Positions 23,633-31,630 are shown, counted from the first letter of the stretch. The stretch: DNA of 34,035 nt from Microcaldota archaeon (GCA_027011045.1 JALVAT010000011.1:1-34035); one strand, 5' to 3'. The notes: generated by a model not told the origin, from the letters alone. Numbers and translations: made by a program.

Positions 23633-24880
23633 CTAGTTGAAGTTCACATCGTCGTCAAGGAGTACATCCGTCGGCAGATCGAAGAGGGAAAACGGAGAGG
23701 AAAATGACGAGCAACACAGCGTCGAATCCATGGAAGAGCTGCTGGAGATATCTTGTTTGTTAGCAAGCACGCCAATATATCGCAAGGATGTATTGCTATC
23801 GTGGTGCAGGAGCACGCCGTAATCAACGTCGTTCACATCGGCATAGGAAATCGAGACGGTATCACTGGAGCAAAGGGCGATGGCTGGGGAAACGCGAGAC
23901 ATCCTAAGGGATGAGCCCGTGAAAGAAACGTCCGAAGAGTTCGTCACCCAGATGCCACCGGCGCGATAGAGCGTGTAGGATGAACCACTCGTAGAGCGGA
24001 GGGCGTAGAGGGGTCCCGAGGTGGTTGCCGCTTCAACGGTGCTGATGTTACAGAGCGTATTGGGTGTTGACGGATCAAGGTAGATGTCCTGAGCATTATC
24101 ATGGGCGTAAACAGACAGTAGAGATACAGAATTGCTGTTTCGGAGGTAAATACCCTTGGAAAAGTTGAGGACCTCGCAGTTCCGTAGCGTAATGTTATTA
24201 GAATCGACAATCGCGATGCCCGTGCCGGAGCCGGAGCCAGAGATCGTGGAAATACAAAATATTGTGAGATTGGACTTCCCATTTATATCCAGGCAGCTTC
24301 CACTGGCGGAGGATACGTCCACAGCTATGAGCGCACTGGGTTTTGCGGCGGATATGACAGCGTTGCATGAGCTGCAGTCCTTACATTGGAAGAACACGGG
24401 GGATCCCGGAAGGTTGCCTGCAAAGCTTACGCGAGCGGCGAGGGGAACGCGATTGACGTAGACCTTGAGTGAAAGTGTGGAAAACTCGGTGGGTGGCGGT
24501 AGCTTATCCGTGAGAACGCTGAAGTACAGGGTGCATGGCGTCTCGGGGCCAATGGCAGGTCCGCAGGAACCAACACCCCTGGCGATGAGCGCACCGTCCC
24601 GATAAAGGTACCAGCTGGCAGCCGTGAATATGGGGATGGGGTTCTCCGAGGTGTTGATTATATGAACGGTAAAGTTGGTGATGTTGCCCTCGATTGTAGC
24701 CACGGCGGAACTTATCTGGACGTACTGTGATGTTAGATCGGAGTAGTGCTCCATTTCCATCTGTGCGCGGAGTCTTTCCAGGGATACGAGCTGAGTGGTG
24801 AAGAAGTAGTATGCGCCGACGGCTAACAGGGCAAGGACGATAACGAGAAGGGTTCCCACGGACTCTGCCTGTCCACGCAC
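23633..24880 (-). CDS. Pilin-like surface protein with beta-helix domain
   Basis: A 415-residue protein. The N-terminus RGQAESVGTLLVIVLALLAVGA fits a class III prepilin signal with Gln-Ala-Glu at the processing point, and a helix continues to about residue 45. Residues about 170-400 show short repeats of 22-25 residues with N-rich turns (DSNNITLRNCEVLNFSKGIYLRNS broken over two turns), as in right-handed parallel beta-helix (NosD-like) proteins. It may be a pilin-anchored adhesin or carbohydrate-binding surface protein. It precedes the fibre operon on the same strand and ends just before that operon's promoter. Confidence 0.75.
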   Translation of the reverse strand: MRGQAESVGTLLVIVLALLAVGAYYFFTTQLVSLERLRAQMEMEHYSDLTSQYVQISSAVATIEGNITNFTVHIINTSENPIPIFTAASWYLYRDGALIARGVGSCGPAIGPETPCTLYFSVLTDKLPPPTEFSTLSLKVYVNRVPLAARVSFAGNLPGSPVFFQCKDCSSCNAVISAAKPSALIAVDVSSASGSCLDINGKSNLTIFCISTISGSGSGTGIAIVDSNNITLRNCEVLNFSKGIYLRNSNSVSLLSVYAHDNAQDIYLDPSTPNTLCNISTVEAATTSGPLYALRSTSGSSYTLYRAGGIWVTNSSDVSFTGSSLRMSRVSPAIALCSSDTVSISYADVNDVDYGVLLHHDSNTSLRYIGVLANKQDISSSSSMDSTLCCSSFSSPFSLFDLPTDVLLDDDVNFN

Positions 24881-24944
24881 GAAAGAAAATGGCGAACCCT
24901 ATATAAATCACTATCGGAGAGAAGAAATCGAGCAGAAGCAGATG

Positions 24945-25018
24945 CGGGCCCGGGGGGATTCGAACCCCCGACACTCCGGTTAAGAGCCGGACGCTCTGCC
25001 AGGCTGAGCTACGGGCCC
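24945..25018 (-). tRNA. tRNA-Lys (CTT)
   Basis: Minus-strand cloverleaf. The acceptor GGGCCCG (25018-25012) pairs with CGGGCCC (24952-24946), with discriminator G at 24945. The anticodon stem TCCGG/CCGGA encloses CTCTTAA, giving anticodon CTT. The T arm has GGTTCGAATCC. CCA is not encoded. The 5' end abuts the second copy of the five-hairpin module. Confidence 0.95.
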
Positions 25019-25114
25019 AGGCCAGCTTCTCTGGCGACTCGGAGTTCCTCCGAGCGCGCCTGACGGAGTCAGTGCGCCGCGCGAGCGCGGCCCTGGGGCC
25101 TTCAGCCCCAAACC
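25019..25114 (-). repeat. Five-hairpin leader module, copy 2 (upstream of tRNA-Lys)
   Basis: Inverted copy of 1-96; position p in copy 1 corresponds to 25115-p here. There is one difference in 96 bases (25100), which turns a U-A pair of the first stem into U-G. The identity continues into the first bases of the tRNA gene, which both tRNAs share. Confidence 0.85.
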
Positions 25115-25349
25115 CACAACCTACGCGAGGACGGCTCGCTTGCGCTCGACCCCATACCCAACCGGTTGTGCGTGCGGCCGAAGTGCCGCACCCGCGTCAG
25201 CGCCGGCCGATGCGGCGGCCGCTCGGTTGACGTGACGCTAACTGGGGATCTGCGATCCCCAATTATGCACCGAACGTATGACTGGTTGCTTGCAGCCGGC
25301 CTCGAGGATCCGCGGGCCGCGTCGGCCCGGGGGCTTTAAGCCCCAAACC
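25115..25349 (-). other. Hairpin-dense GC-rich region, possible structured RNA
   Basis: No gene is visible here, but short-loop hairpins follow one another: CACAACC/GGTTGTG (25115-25121 with 25164-25170), GTGCGGC/GCCGCAC (25172-25178 with 25185-25191), GGGGATC/GATCCCC (25244-25250 with 25254-25260), CGGGCCG/CGGCCCG (25313-25319 with 25323-25329), GGGGCT/AGCCCC (25330-25335 with 25339-25344). Read on the minus strand it begins at 25349 with GGTTTGGGGCT, the same start as the five-hairpin module, so it may be a diverged, longer relative. It is more GC-rich than its surroundings. From 25350 to 25504 I see only two TATA-like words. Confidence 0.55.
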
Positions 25350-25474
25350 AGTGGCGGGACCGCAAGTCACGGAGCTGAGAGATAGATCCACAGCCCCAAG
25401 TTGTAAATGCCAAGATAGGTATAAAAAAGGTGCTGGAAAAGCAATTCTACATAACGCACCGTGCCGAGAAACGC

Positions 25475-25482
25475 TTATAAAT
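25475..25482 (+). promoter_or_regulatory. TATA-like box of the PRC-barrel gene
   Basis: TTATAAAT is about 27 nt before the GTG at 25505. An earlier word, GTATAAAAAAGG, at about 25419-25430 could drive a short transcript through a GGTGC/GCACC inverted repeat (25430-25434 and 25456-25460). Confidence 0.5.
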
Positions 25483-25504
25483 GAGTACAGGATTTTAGTA
25501 GCAG

Positions 25505-25774
25505 GTGATCCACGTGCTCAAGTACACAATCGCCAGGCAGATGTCAGGGAAGAAGGTATTCACAAACAGGGGAGAAGAGCTGGGGAAGCTCGTGGACCTC
25601 ATAATCGACGAGAAGAGCGGCGACATCGAGTATCTCCTCGTGGAGATCAACCCCGACAGCAAGGCGGCCAAGCGCCTTGGGCTAGCGGAGCGCATGGCCA
25701 ACATACCCTACGAAGCGGTCACGGCAGTCAGTGACGTTGTCATCGTTGACGAGGCGCACGTCACTGCCGAGTAA
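25505..25774 (+). CDS. PRC-barrel domain protein
   Basis: An 89-residue protein made of a single PRC-barrel domain (RQMSGKKVFTNRGEELGKLV, IIDEKSGDIEYLLVEI, IPYEAVTAVSDVVIV). Such small archaeal proteins are linked to RNA metabolism or, in some groups, to cell division (CdpB-like). Which applies here is unclear. Two starts are possible: GTG 25505, leaderless from the TATA-like box, or GTG 25514, preceded by AGGTGAT. Its stop overlaps the convergent RqcH-like gene by 14 bp. A second PRC-barrel protein is encoded at 31631-31969. Confidence 0.85.
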   Translation: MIHVLKYTIARQMSGKKVFTNRGEELGKLVDLIIDEKSGDIEYLLVEINPDSKAAKRLGLAERMANIPYEAVTAVSDVVIVDEAHVTAE

Positions 25775-26819
25775 ACTCTAGCACTAGCTCCTTTTTCCCC
25801 CAGCTCTTCAACCTAAACGGCCCCACGGAATTTGGCGGCTCCTTGCCAGCTTTTGCCAGCTCCATTGCTTGGAGTAGAAGGTGCGAGTTTGCATACGCTA
25901 CGTTAATCATTTCCTCCAGTTGCTCGAGTTCCTTGCGGGCTTCCTCAAGCTGACGCTTCCATAGCTCAACAATATCACCCCTATCCCGCTTCTTCCCCTG
26001 TCCTGTTGGCTGCTGCAGGGTATTGAGTATCGAGGGTGTGATCTGATCAAGGGCTTCGGAGAGCGTGGGGAAGGACTTTGCCTGGAGGTCAGAGTAGCGC
26101 ACCACGGGAAACACGGTGATATCCTCTATACCGCCGTCTTCAGAGTAATAAACCGTGGGCTTAGGGTGGTCAAGATCGTGGAAAACGCTCAGGAGAGCAT
26201 CGTAGATTTTGCGGAGATCTGCGTCGGAAAGGGAGGCGATTTTTGCCGTCGGGTCGACCCCCGCACGGTGAGCAACTTCCTCTGCATAAACGGGGGGGAT
26301 GCCGCCACGAACGAGGGAGCGGACGACATCACGGCCAGTTAGCACGGATGTAAAAGTCTCAAAGTCGATGCCCGGGCGAAGGGTGGGGGCAGGGGGCGTC
26401 TGGTATGGAAGACCCCTGCGAATGGTTCGAGAACTCCACTCCCGCTGAAGCGTGGCGTAAACAACGGTCCCTTCGGGATCTGTGAGGATCACGTTGCCCT
26501 GTGAGAAAAGTTCAAATATGATGGAGCCCTTTTCGGTGCGGATTTCCAGTATCCTGTCAAAGTTCAGCTGCTCCACGGCAACAACCCGCGCATTTGAAAG
26601 GAGCTTACGGGAGAGGATCGCGAGGTTATCGGGACGGTCTGCTTCGATCACGTAAGACGTGGGGATGAGAAGACTGCCCCCAATGTAAAGGAGATCGGGC
26701 ACTGGGCGCCACTTCAGCTTGTAGCCACCGGGAATGCGAACAATCTTTGAAACGCGGCTGGCGCCAGAGAGCTCGCGGGCAAGCACGTACACGTCGAAGT
26801 TGGTGAGCGAGTCCTTCAT
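25761..26819 (-). CDS. rqcH: Short RqcH/NFACT-family ribosome quality-control protein
   Basis: A 352-residue protein with the NFACT-N domain: opening SLTNFDVYVLARELSGASRV, then NFDRILEI with the Asp88-Arg89 pair that in RqcH is needed for alanine tailing of stalled chains on the 50S subunit. A helix-hairpin-helix-like segment (PPVYAEEVAHRAGVDP) and the beginning of the coiled coil (LWKRQLEEARKELEQLEEMI) follow. It then ends in GPFRLKSWGKKELVLEF. The second half of the coiled coil and the NFACT-R domain of typical members (550-700 aa) are absent. The stop is clean, and no continuation is visible downstream. Confidence 0.83.
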   Translation of the reverse strand: MKDSLTNFDVYVLARELSGASRVSKIVRIPGGYKLKWRPVPDLLYIGGSLLIPTSYVIEADRPDNLAILSRKLLSNARVVAVEQLNFDRILEIRTEKGSIIFELFSQGNVILTDPEGTVVYATLQREWSSRTIRRGLPYQTPPAPTLRPGIDFETFTSVLTGRDVVRSLVRGGIPPVYAEEVAHRAGVDPTAKIASLSDADLRKIYDALLSVFHDLDHPKPTVYYSEDGGIEDITVFPVVRYSDLQAKSFPTLSEALDQITPSILNTLQQPTGQGKKRDRGDIVELWKRQLEEARKELEQLEEMINVAYANSHLLLQAMELAKAGKEPPNSVGPFRLKSWGKKELVLEFTRQ

Positions 26820-26850
26820 ACGTTAAAAGATAAATGGAAACGGTTTTTAT

Positions 26851-28170
26851 GTGCGGCTAAGGATTTTGGGCGCGGCAAAAGAGGTAGGCAGGAGTGCCCT
26901 GCTGCTAGAGGCGGAGGGCAAGCGCATTTTACTAGATGCGGGCGTAGGTGTGGGGGCAGAGTACAAATACCCGCTCGTGACACCGGAAATAGTGAATAGC
27001 CTCGACGCGGTGGTCATAACACATGCACACATCGACCACAGCGCGTATTTGCCGCGACTCTTCGAGATGGGGTTCTCCGGAAATGTATACATAACAAAGC
27101 CCACGCGAGACCTCTTCCAGGTCCTGGTAGCGGACTATAGGCGCATCGCCGCCGAGCGCAACGCATGGACACCGAGCACGGAGGCGGTGACGGAGGCGCT
27201 CCGCCACATGGCGTTCTTGGACTACGGGGAAAGCGCGCGCATTGGGGACGTGCGAATAACCTTCAAGGACGCTGGGCACATCCTCGGATCAGCGCAGGTA
27301 ATCGTGGAGGCAGAGGAAAAACGGCTCATATACTCTGGCGACATCAATCCAAGGCCGTCCCGCCTCCACAGCGGCGCAGACCTGGAGGGGATTGACGCGG
27401 ACATTCTCATCACAGAATCGACCTACGGGCACCCGGAAGATCGGCTACCATCGTATAAGACAGCTGGAAAGCAGCTGGCGGACTCGGTACGTGCTACAAT
27501 AGAGTCTGGGGGGTTTGCAGTTATACCGAGCTTTGCAATAGGCCGAGCGCAGGAAGTGATACTTACGCTGGACGCGTACATGAGATCTGGGGCGATTCCG
27601 GACGTGCCAATCGTTGTAGACGGAATGATAAAGAAGGCGCTAAGGATATATCGCGCCAACGTGCTCCACCTACGCGAGGAGATCTGGAAGGGCATCCTGC
27701 TAAACGATTACGACCCCTTCAGATCCGAACGGATCGTGGTGCCAAGGAGGTTGGACCGCAGCGATATTCTCGAGCTCAGGCCCACCGTAATCGTCAGCAC
27801 ATCGGGAATGCTAACGGGGGGACCGGTACTACGTTATTTGGAGATGTTGGCGTACGATGAGCGGAGCAAGATCATCCTGACGGGCTACCAGGCGCCGGGA
27901 ACGCCGGGAAGGCGGCTGCTTGAGGGTGCGAGGGTAATACGGATCGGTGAGAAGAGCTACGACATACGGATAGGAGTAGAGTTCGTTCACATGAGCGCCC
28001 ACGCCGACTACAACGATCTAATACGGTACGCCGATGCGGTAAAGCCGGAAAGGGCAATAACGGTACATGGTGAGCCGGATCGCGTGGATGCGTTGGCAAA
28101 AGCCCTTGAAAAGCGTGGAATTAGCGCGGAGGCAGGTGAGCTCGATGTCTGGATCGATCTGGGTGCTTAG
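26851..28170 (+). CDS. Beta-CASP metallo-beta-lactamase ribonuclease (aCPSF2/aRNase J type)
   Basis: A 439-residue nuclease. Metal motif THAHIDHSA (His58, His60, Asp62, His63) and DAGHILGSA (third His) belong to the metallo-beta-lactamase part, with SGDINPR. The beta-CASP insert shows TESTYG, IPSFAIGRAQE and VSTSGMLTGGP, and the final motifs are HMSAHADY and VHGEP. There is no N-terminal KH domain, so it is not aCPSF1. The wording of the motifs suggests aCPSF2, a likely RNA-processing exonuclease or endonuclease. The leaderless GTG at 26851 follows a TATA-like TTAAAAGATAAAT. Confidence 0.92.
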   Translation: MRLRILGAAKEVGRSALLLEAEGKRILLDAGVGVGAEYKYPLVTPEIVNSLDAVVITHAHIDHSAYLPRLFEMGFSGNVYITKPTRDLFQVLVADYRRIAAERNAWTPSTEAVTEALRHMAFLDYGESARIGDVRITFKDAGHILGSAQVIVEAEEKRLIYSGDINPRPSRLHSGADLEGIDADILITESTYGHPEDRLPSYKTAGKQLADSVRATIESGGFAVIPSFAIGRAQEVILTLDAYMRSGAIPDVPIVVDGMIKKALRIYRANVLHLREEIWKGILLNDYDPFRSERIVVPRRLDRSDILELRPTVIVSTSGMLTGGPVLRYLEMLAYDERSKIILTGYQAPGTPGRRLLEGARVIRIGEKSYDIRIGVEFVHMSAHADYNDLIRYADAVKPERAITVHGEPDRVDALAKALEKRGISAEAGELDVWIDLGA

Positions 28171-28690
28171 GTGGGGGCACAGGAAGGACAGGGACAAGAG
28201 GGTTACTACGCACGTTGGGCTCGTAGCAAGGGCCTTCGGAGCAAGGGGGATGTTCCTGGCTGGAGAGGAAGACGAAAAGGTAATAAACAGCCTGAAAAAG
28301 GTTACTGAGGAGTGGGGCGGGCCCTTTGATGTGCAATACGTGAGCGAATGGAGAAAACTGTTGAAGGGCTGGAAGAATAGGGGAAAGATCGTGCACCTAA
28401 CGATGTACGGAATCCCCGTGGATGACGTGGCCCCGCAACTAAGGGAAGAGCTCAAAACGGGGGACCTGCTGGTGTTTGTGGGGGCAGAGAAGGTTCCCCG
28501 TGAGGTCTACGATATGGCGGACTACAACGTGGCGGTGGGAAACCAGCCCCACAGCGAGATCGCGGCCCTCTCAATACTGCTGGATAGGATCTTCCAAGGG
28601 AAGGAACTCAAGCAGGAGTTTGAGGGCTGGAAGCGCAAAATAATTCCGCGGCCGAAGGGCAAGCGGGTAGTGCAAAAGAAAAAGATTTAG
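28145..28690 (+). CDS. trm56: tRNA (cytidine(56)-2'-O)-methyltransferase Trm56
   Basis: A 181-residue SPOUT methyltransferase that puts a 2'-O-methyl on C56 of the tRNA T loop, found only in archaea. Family blocks are visible throughout: VLRWGHRKDRDKRVTTHVGL with ARAFGA, VHLTMYGIPVDD, LLVFVGAEKVPREVYDMADYN and VGNQPHSEIAALSILLDR. I use ATG 28145, because AGGTGA lies just upstream and the family begins here. It overlaps the nuclease gene by 26 nt. Confidence 0.93.
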   Translation: MSGSIWVLRWGHRKDRDKRVTTHVGLVARAFGARGMFLAGEEDEKVINSLKKVTEEWGGPFDVQYVSEWRKLLKGWKNRGKIVHLTMYGIPVDDVAPQLREELKTGDLLVFVGAEKVPREVYDMADYNVAVGNQPHSEIAALSILLDRIFQGKELKQEFEGWKRKIIPRPKGKRVVQKKKI

Positions 28691-28702
28691 GGGCAGTGAA
28701 GA

Positions 28703-29338
28703 ATGGTGGACCCGATCCTGCAGCTCATGGAGCTCCCCTTCGTCAGGGACTACTTGCAGAGAGTGGGGGGTGACAACGCAATCCAAGTCATGCGGCTTAT
28801 GGTGGAGCACGGCAACGCGGTCACGGACGAGGAGATCGCCCAGGAAATGAGGGTTAAGGTAACCGTAGTCCGTGCGGTGTTCAACAGGCTCAATTTCTGG
28901 GGAATAATAGACTACGACAAGACGCGAGATGAGGAAACGGGTTGGTACACATACACATGGCACATCGTGCCGGAGAAGATAAAGGAAGCAGTGGAGAAGG
29001 AGCTGCAGGAGAGGGAAGAGGAGCTCAGAAAGAAGCGGCAAGAGCTAGACCAGTTCATGTTCTTCGTGTGTCCCGAGGGGCATACAAGGGAGCCCTTTGA
29101 GGTAGCCGCAGAGTACAGCTTCAAGTGTCCAATATGTGGCAAGGACTTGGTGCCCCTGGATGCCGATGCAGAAAAAAGGAAAATAGACGAGCAGTTAGAC
29201 GAAATCTGGCGCGCCCGCAAGCTGCTCAACGAAATAGTGACTGATGCGGAGGAAGTAGTCGAAGAGCTGCCGGAGCACGAAATAGATGATGCCCTGCAGA
29301 CTGCAGAGGAGAACAGCGAAAAGGAGAATACGGAATAG
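28703..29338 (+). CDS. tfe: Transcription factor E (TFIIE-alpha homologue)
   Basis: A 211-residue TFE. The N-terminal extended winged helix (NAIQVMRLMVEHGNAVTDEE, then VRAVFNRLNFWGIIDYDK) is followed by a coiled coil and a zinc-ribbon remnant: Cys123 in VCPEGHTR, and Cys142, Cys145 in KCPICG. The fourth ligand position is not Cys (C-P-E-G-H, so His127 may stand in). TFE assists promoter opening by RNA polymerase. The long acidic C-terminal tail is unusual in length. It follows trm56 by 12 bp, with GGGGCAGTGA before the ATG. Confidence 0.93.
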   Translation: MVDPILQLMELPFVRDYLQRVGGDNAIQVMRLMVEHGNAVTDEEIAQEMRVKVTVVRAVFNRLNFWGIIDYDKTRDEETGWYTYTWHIVPEKIKEAVEKELQEREEELRKKRQELDQFMFFVCPEGHTREPFEVAAEYSFKCPICGKDLVPLDADAEKRKIDEQLDEIWRARKLLNEIVTDAEEVVEELPEHEIDDALQTAEENSEKENTE

Positions 29339-29347
29339 GAATTGCAA

Positions 29348-29842
29348 TCAGCCGCTGCTTCTGTTATATGCCCAGTGGGCAAGGTAGTAGCCCACGGCGG
29401 CAGAAGCTAGGAACACGCCCCCGGCTGCAAGGGTCAGACCCCCTGCAACGGCTCCCTTCAGGCTAAAGACAACAGGAGCAAGGGCTATGAGGATAAGGCC
29501 GATTAGGAGCTGCGCAGCAGCGCCGTCAATGAAGCGACCGTGAGGCGTTGATCTAAGGGCGCCAGTGGCCACCATGGATGCGAGAAAATCGAAGAAGTCG
29601 ATCTCGTCTACCTTGGAAAAGAGGATGTAGGACAGAACGATGAAAAGAATCCCCATGAAGAGGTACGCAGACCTCGCACCGATTCCATAGTTCAGTTCCG
29701 CTACTGAGCCCAGCCAGGGGGCAAAGAGCAGTAGAATGATGCCGAAGATGAAGAACACCTGGGAAAGGGATATTAGAACGGCCTTGGACACGTGGATCTG
29801 GGCAAGCTTTCTGCTACGGGCAGCAACGCGGTGGACCACCAT
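29348..29842 (-). CDS. Four-span membrane protein, unknown function
   Basis: A 164-residue protein with about four hydrophobic segments (VFFIFGIILLLFAPWL, AYLFMGILFIVLSYILF, AAQLLIGLILIALAPVVF, LTLAAGGVFLASAAVGYYL). I recognise no family. A TATA-like CATTTTATATTTC at about 29862-29874 on the minus strand is placed for leaderless transcription from ATG 29842. It converges with tfe. Confidence 0.75.
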   Translation of the reverse strand: MVVHRVAARSRKLAQIHVSKAVLISLSQVFFIFGIILLLFAPWLGSVAELNYGIGARSAYLFMGILFIVLSYILFSKVDEIDFFDFLASMVATGALRSTPHGRFIDGAAAQLLIGLILIALAPVVFSLKGAVAGGLTLAAGGVFLASAAVGYYLAHWAYNRSSG

Positions 29843-29919
29843 AGGTATATCCAGAAGCCGGAGAAATATAAAATGGGGGGTGAGCGGGCTCTCTGCGGAC
29901 GGAGGGGTGGTAGCCCACT

Positions 29920-29957
29920 CAAACTATAGTTTGGAACTCAACCTATATTTAAATATA
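29920..29957 (+). promoter_or_regulatory. Palindromic operator-like site and TATA box of the pilin pair
   Basis: CAAACTATAGTTTG at 29920-29933 is a perfect 14-bp palindrome. Ten bases later the TATA region TATATTTAAATATA at 29944-29957 is also a perfect palindrome. The pilin gene starts with GTG at 29977, about 26 nt after the TATA centre. A palindrome directly upstream of a TATA box is a typical position for an archaeal regulator. Confidence 0.6.
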
Positions 29958-29976
29958 ACGGTTACCAAAATGATAG

Positions 29977-30462
29977 GTGCGACGCGGTATTAGCCAGGTT
30001 CTTGCGGCAACTCTTCTCGTTCTCGTGAGTATAGCCGTAGTTTCCATCTTTTACACGTGGGCAACGTCGAGCTCTGCAAAGGTTTCTGGGGCAATCTACA
30101 ACAGCGCAACGGCTGCCGAGCAGCGAATATTATCCTCCGCGGATATCATTCTGCCACCCCCAATAAACCTGTGGGACGCCAACGAACCAGCAATTATACA
30201 TAACAACGGCGCAACGCCCCTCGTAAACGTGCGTGTTCTACTGGCAAAGCCCAACAGCACCACACCCTTTGCACCCAGCGCCACCCTCGTAGAGAGTAAC
30301 GGCAGCACGATAGACATAAACAGCGACCAGTGGCCAATACCCGTGTTCAACCCGGGGGATGCGATCATCGTGTGGATGCCAGAGGACAACTACTCCGGCT
30401 ACACGATAATGGTCATAGCGCGGAACTTTGAGCGCTCCGTAGTGGTGGGGGTGGCCCAGTGA
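29977..30462 (+). CDS. Archaeal type IV pilin-like protein
   Basis: A 161-residue protein. The leader MRRG is followed by ISQVLAATLLVLVSIAVVSI, a hydrophobic helix of the archaellin/pilin type in which a prepilin peptidase would cut after Gly. The mature domain is beta-rich with several N-glycosylation-like sequons (PNSTT, SNGST, DNYSG). The leaderless GTG at 29977 follows the TATA palindrome. It overlaps the next gene by 4 nt (GTGA), so the two make one transcription unit. Confidence 0.8.
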   Translation: MRRGISQVLAATLLVLVSIAVVSIFYTWATSSSAKVSGAIYNSATAAEQRILSSADIILPPPINLWDANEPAIIHNNGATPLVNVRVLLAKPNSTTPFAPSATLVESNGSTIDINSDQWPIPVFNPGDAIIVWMPEDNYSGYTIMVIARNFERSVVVGVAQ

Positions 30463-30935
30463 AACGGGGAGTCTCTGATGTGGTCGCCGCGGTGTTCGTC
30501 ATCGCAGCAATCCTGGGAACGGCGTACGTGCTCACGAACGCGTACATAACGTACACGACGAATGCAACCCTCGCATTTAAGCAAACCATGGAAAGGTGGG
30601 CGCACGCCGCACAAGTCCAGTACTCCACGGGGAAGTGCAACGCAGACTCGGGCTTGCTCGAAGTCAACTACACGGGGAACACGTGCGAGCTTGCAGTGCG
30701 ATTCATTTGCTTTGATCTCCTGGATCCGCCTGGGAGTGCATGCGTTGTGCCATACGTATCGACGGGGACGAGGAGTGCGCAGTACATAAGCAGATACCTG
30801 CCAGGAACTGTTGATCTAAACTTTCTCGAGTGTAACACGGCCAGCGCACTCCAAACAGCATGTAGAACGAACAGAATGGTTTGTTTCGCGGTGGGGGCAT
30901 ACGCGGCAAGGGAAATACCCGTAGAACAGAGGTAA
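30459..30935 (+). CDS. Pilin-like protein, Cys-containing
   Basis: A 158-residue protein starting with a GTG in a GTGA overlap. MKRGVSDVVAAVFVIAAILGTAYVL fits a prepilin leader and helix. The extracellular part has seven Cys (GKCNA, NTCEL, FICFD, SACVV, LECNT, TACRT, MVCFA). It probably assembles with the preceding pilin. No pilus assembly ATPase or peptidase is encoded in this window. Confidence 0.78.
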   Translation: MKRGVSDVVAAVFVIAAILGTAYVLTNAYITYTTNATLAFKQTMERWAHAAQVQYSTGKCNADSGLLEVNYTGNTCELAVRFICFDLLDPPGSACVVPYVSTGTRSAQYISRYLPGTVDLNFLECNTASALQTACRTNRMVCFAVGAYAAREIPVEQR

Positions 30936-30944
30936 AGTGAACGA

Positions 30945-31529
30945 TTAGCGGCCCTGTATTAGCCGGAGGAGCTCCTGAACCCGATTATACATAATACGAT
31001 CCGCAGACGCTACTGCCCTCCACCATTCCGAGCCGATTATTGGCTTTATGGAGTAGTAAAGGGAGTACAGATCCTCCGGAGCTAGCAGAGATACACGGCG
31101 CAGCAGTTCATCGGCAGGGGCATCGGCGCCTCCGAAGGGAACGCGAACACGGGAGAGTGCAGCCAAGGATGCATTAGCCGCCGAGTCTGCGTCAATGTAC
31201 GTGCCCTCCATGCTATACCGGACAAGTTCCGACCAGGGGATGCCGAGGGATGTGAACTGGTGTGCAGGGTTTTTCCCGGTTTTCAAAAAATCAAGTAGGG
31301 GCTTCGTACCGCTGGGAGGAAGGATTACGGCGTTTTTTCCGGCCTTCAGATAGGGGATGTTCGTCAGAACCCCTGGACGGTGATATACATAACGTTTGCC
31401 GTTGGACTTGCTAACTACCTGCGTATACCCGTAGATTGCCCTAAAAAAGCGTTGATAGACGTAGGAGCTGCGTTTACCCTGCCACTTCAAGCCGTACTGG
31501 ATGAGGACTGCTGGATACTGTTCGGACAT
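30945..31529 (-). CDS. Unrecognised 194-residue protein
   Basis: I do not recognise it. It is soluble, without signal or membrane segment. A basic, Tyr-rich central part (GYTQVVSKSNGKRYVYHRPG, then KAGKNAVILPPSGTKPLLDF) suggests nucleic-acid or ligand binding but proves nothing. The C-terminal third is helical (LLRRVSLLAPEDLYSLYYSI). ATG 31529 has AAGGGGG seven bases upstream. Confidence 0.7.
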   Translation of the reverse strand: MSEQYPAVLIQYGLKWQGKRSSYVYQRFFRAIYGYTQVVSKSNGKRYVYHRPGVLTNIPYLKAGKNAVILPPSGTKPLLDFLKTGKNPAHQFTSLGIPWSELVRYSMEGTYIDADSAANASLAALSRVRVPFGGADAPADELLRRVSLLAPEDLYSLYYSIKPIIGSEWWRAVASADRIMYNRVQELLRLIQGR

Positions 31530-31630
31530 TGTAACCCCCTTGAGACTACTACCCCCTTTACTTCCGGTAATACGAAGTTGTTAACAAGTAAAAGGGGTGT
31601 TATGTAGAATTTAAAAGAGAATTGGCTGGT
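31530..31630 (-). promoter_or_regulatory. Leader with imperfect inverted repeat before the 194-residue gene
   Basis: CCCCTTTACTT (from about 31550) pairs with AAGTAAAAGGGG (ending at about 31589), leaving one bulged A and a loop of about 20 nt. It lies between the start codon at 31529 and a TATA-like TTTTAAATTC at about 31610-31619. In RNA this would form a stem just upstream of the ribosome binding site. Confidence 0.4.

Noticed and set aside
16264-24880. Provirus carrying the tail-fibre-like gene
   Set aside because: No capsid, terminase, portal or integrase gene is nearby. Signal peptides and pilin-type N-termini point to cell-surface proteins.
25019-25349. SRP RNA or RNase P RNA
   Set aside because: I looked for the conserved SRP helix 8 tip and for the RNase P core motifs and found neither. 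The short independent hairpins do not fit either fold.
25350-25504. A box C/D small RNA
   Set aside because: Words resembling C and D boxes occur, but not with correct pairing and spacing.
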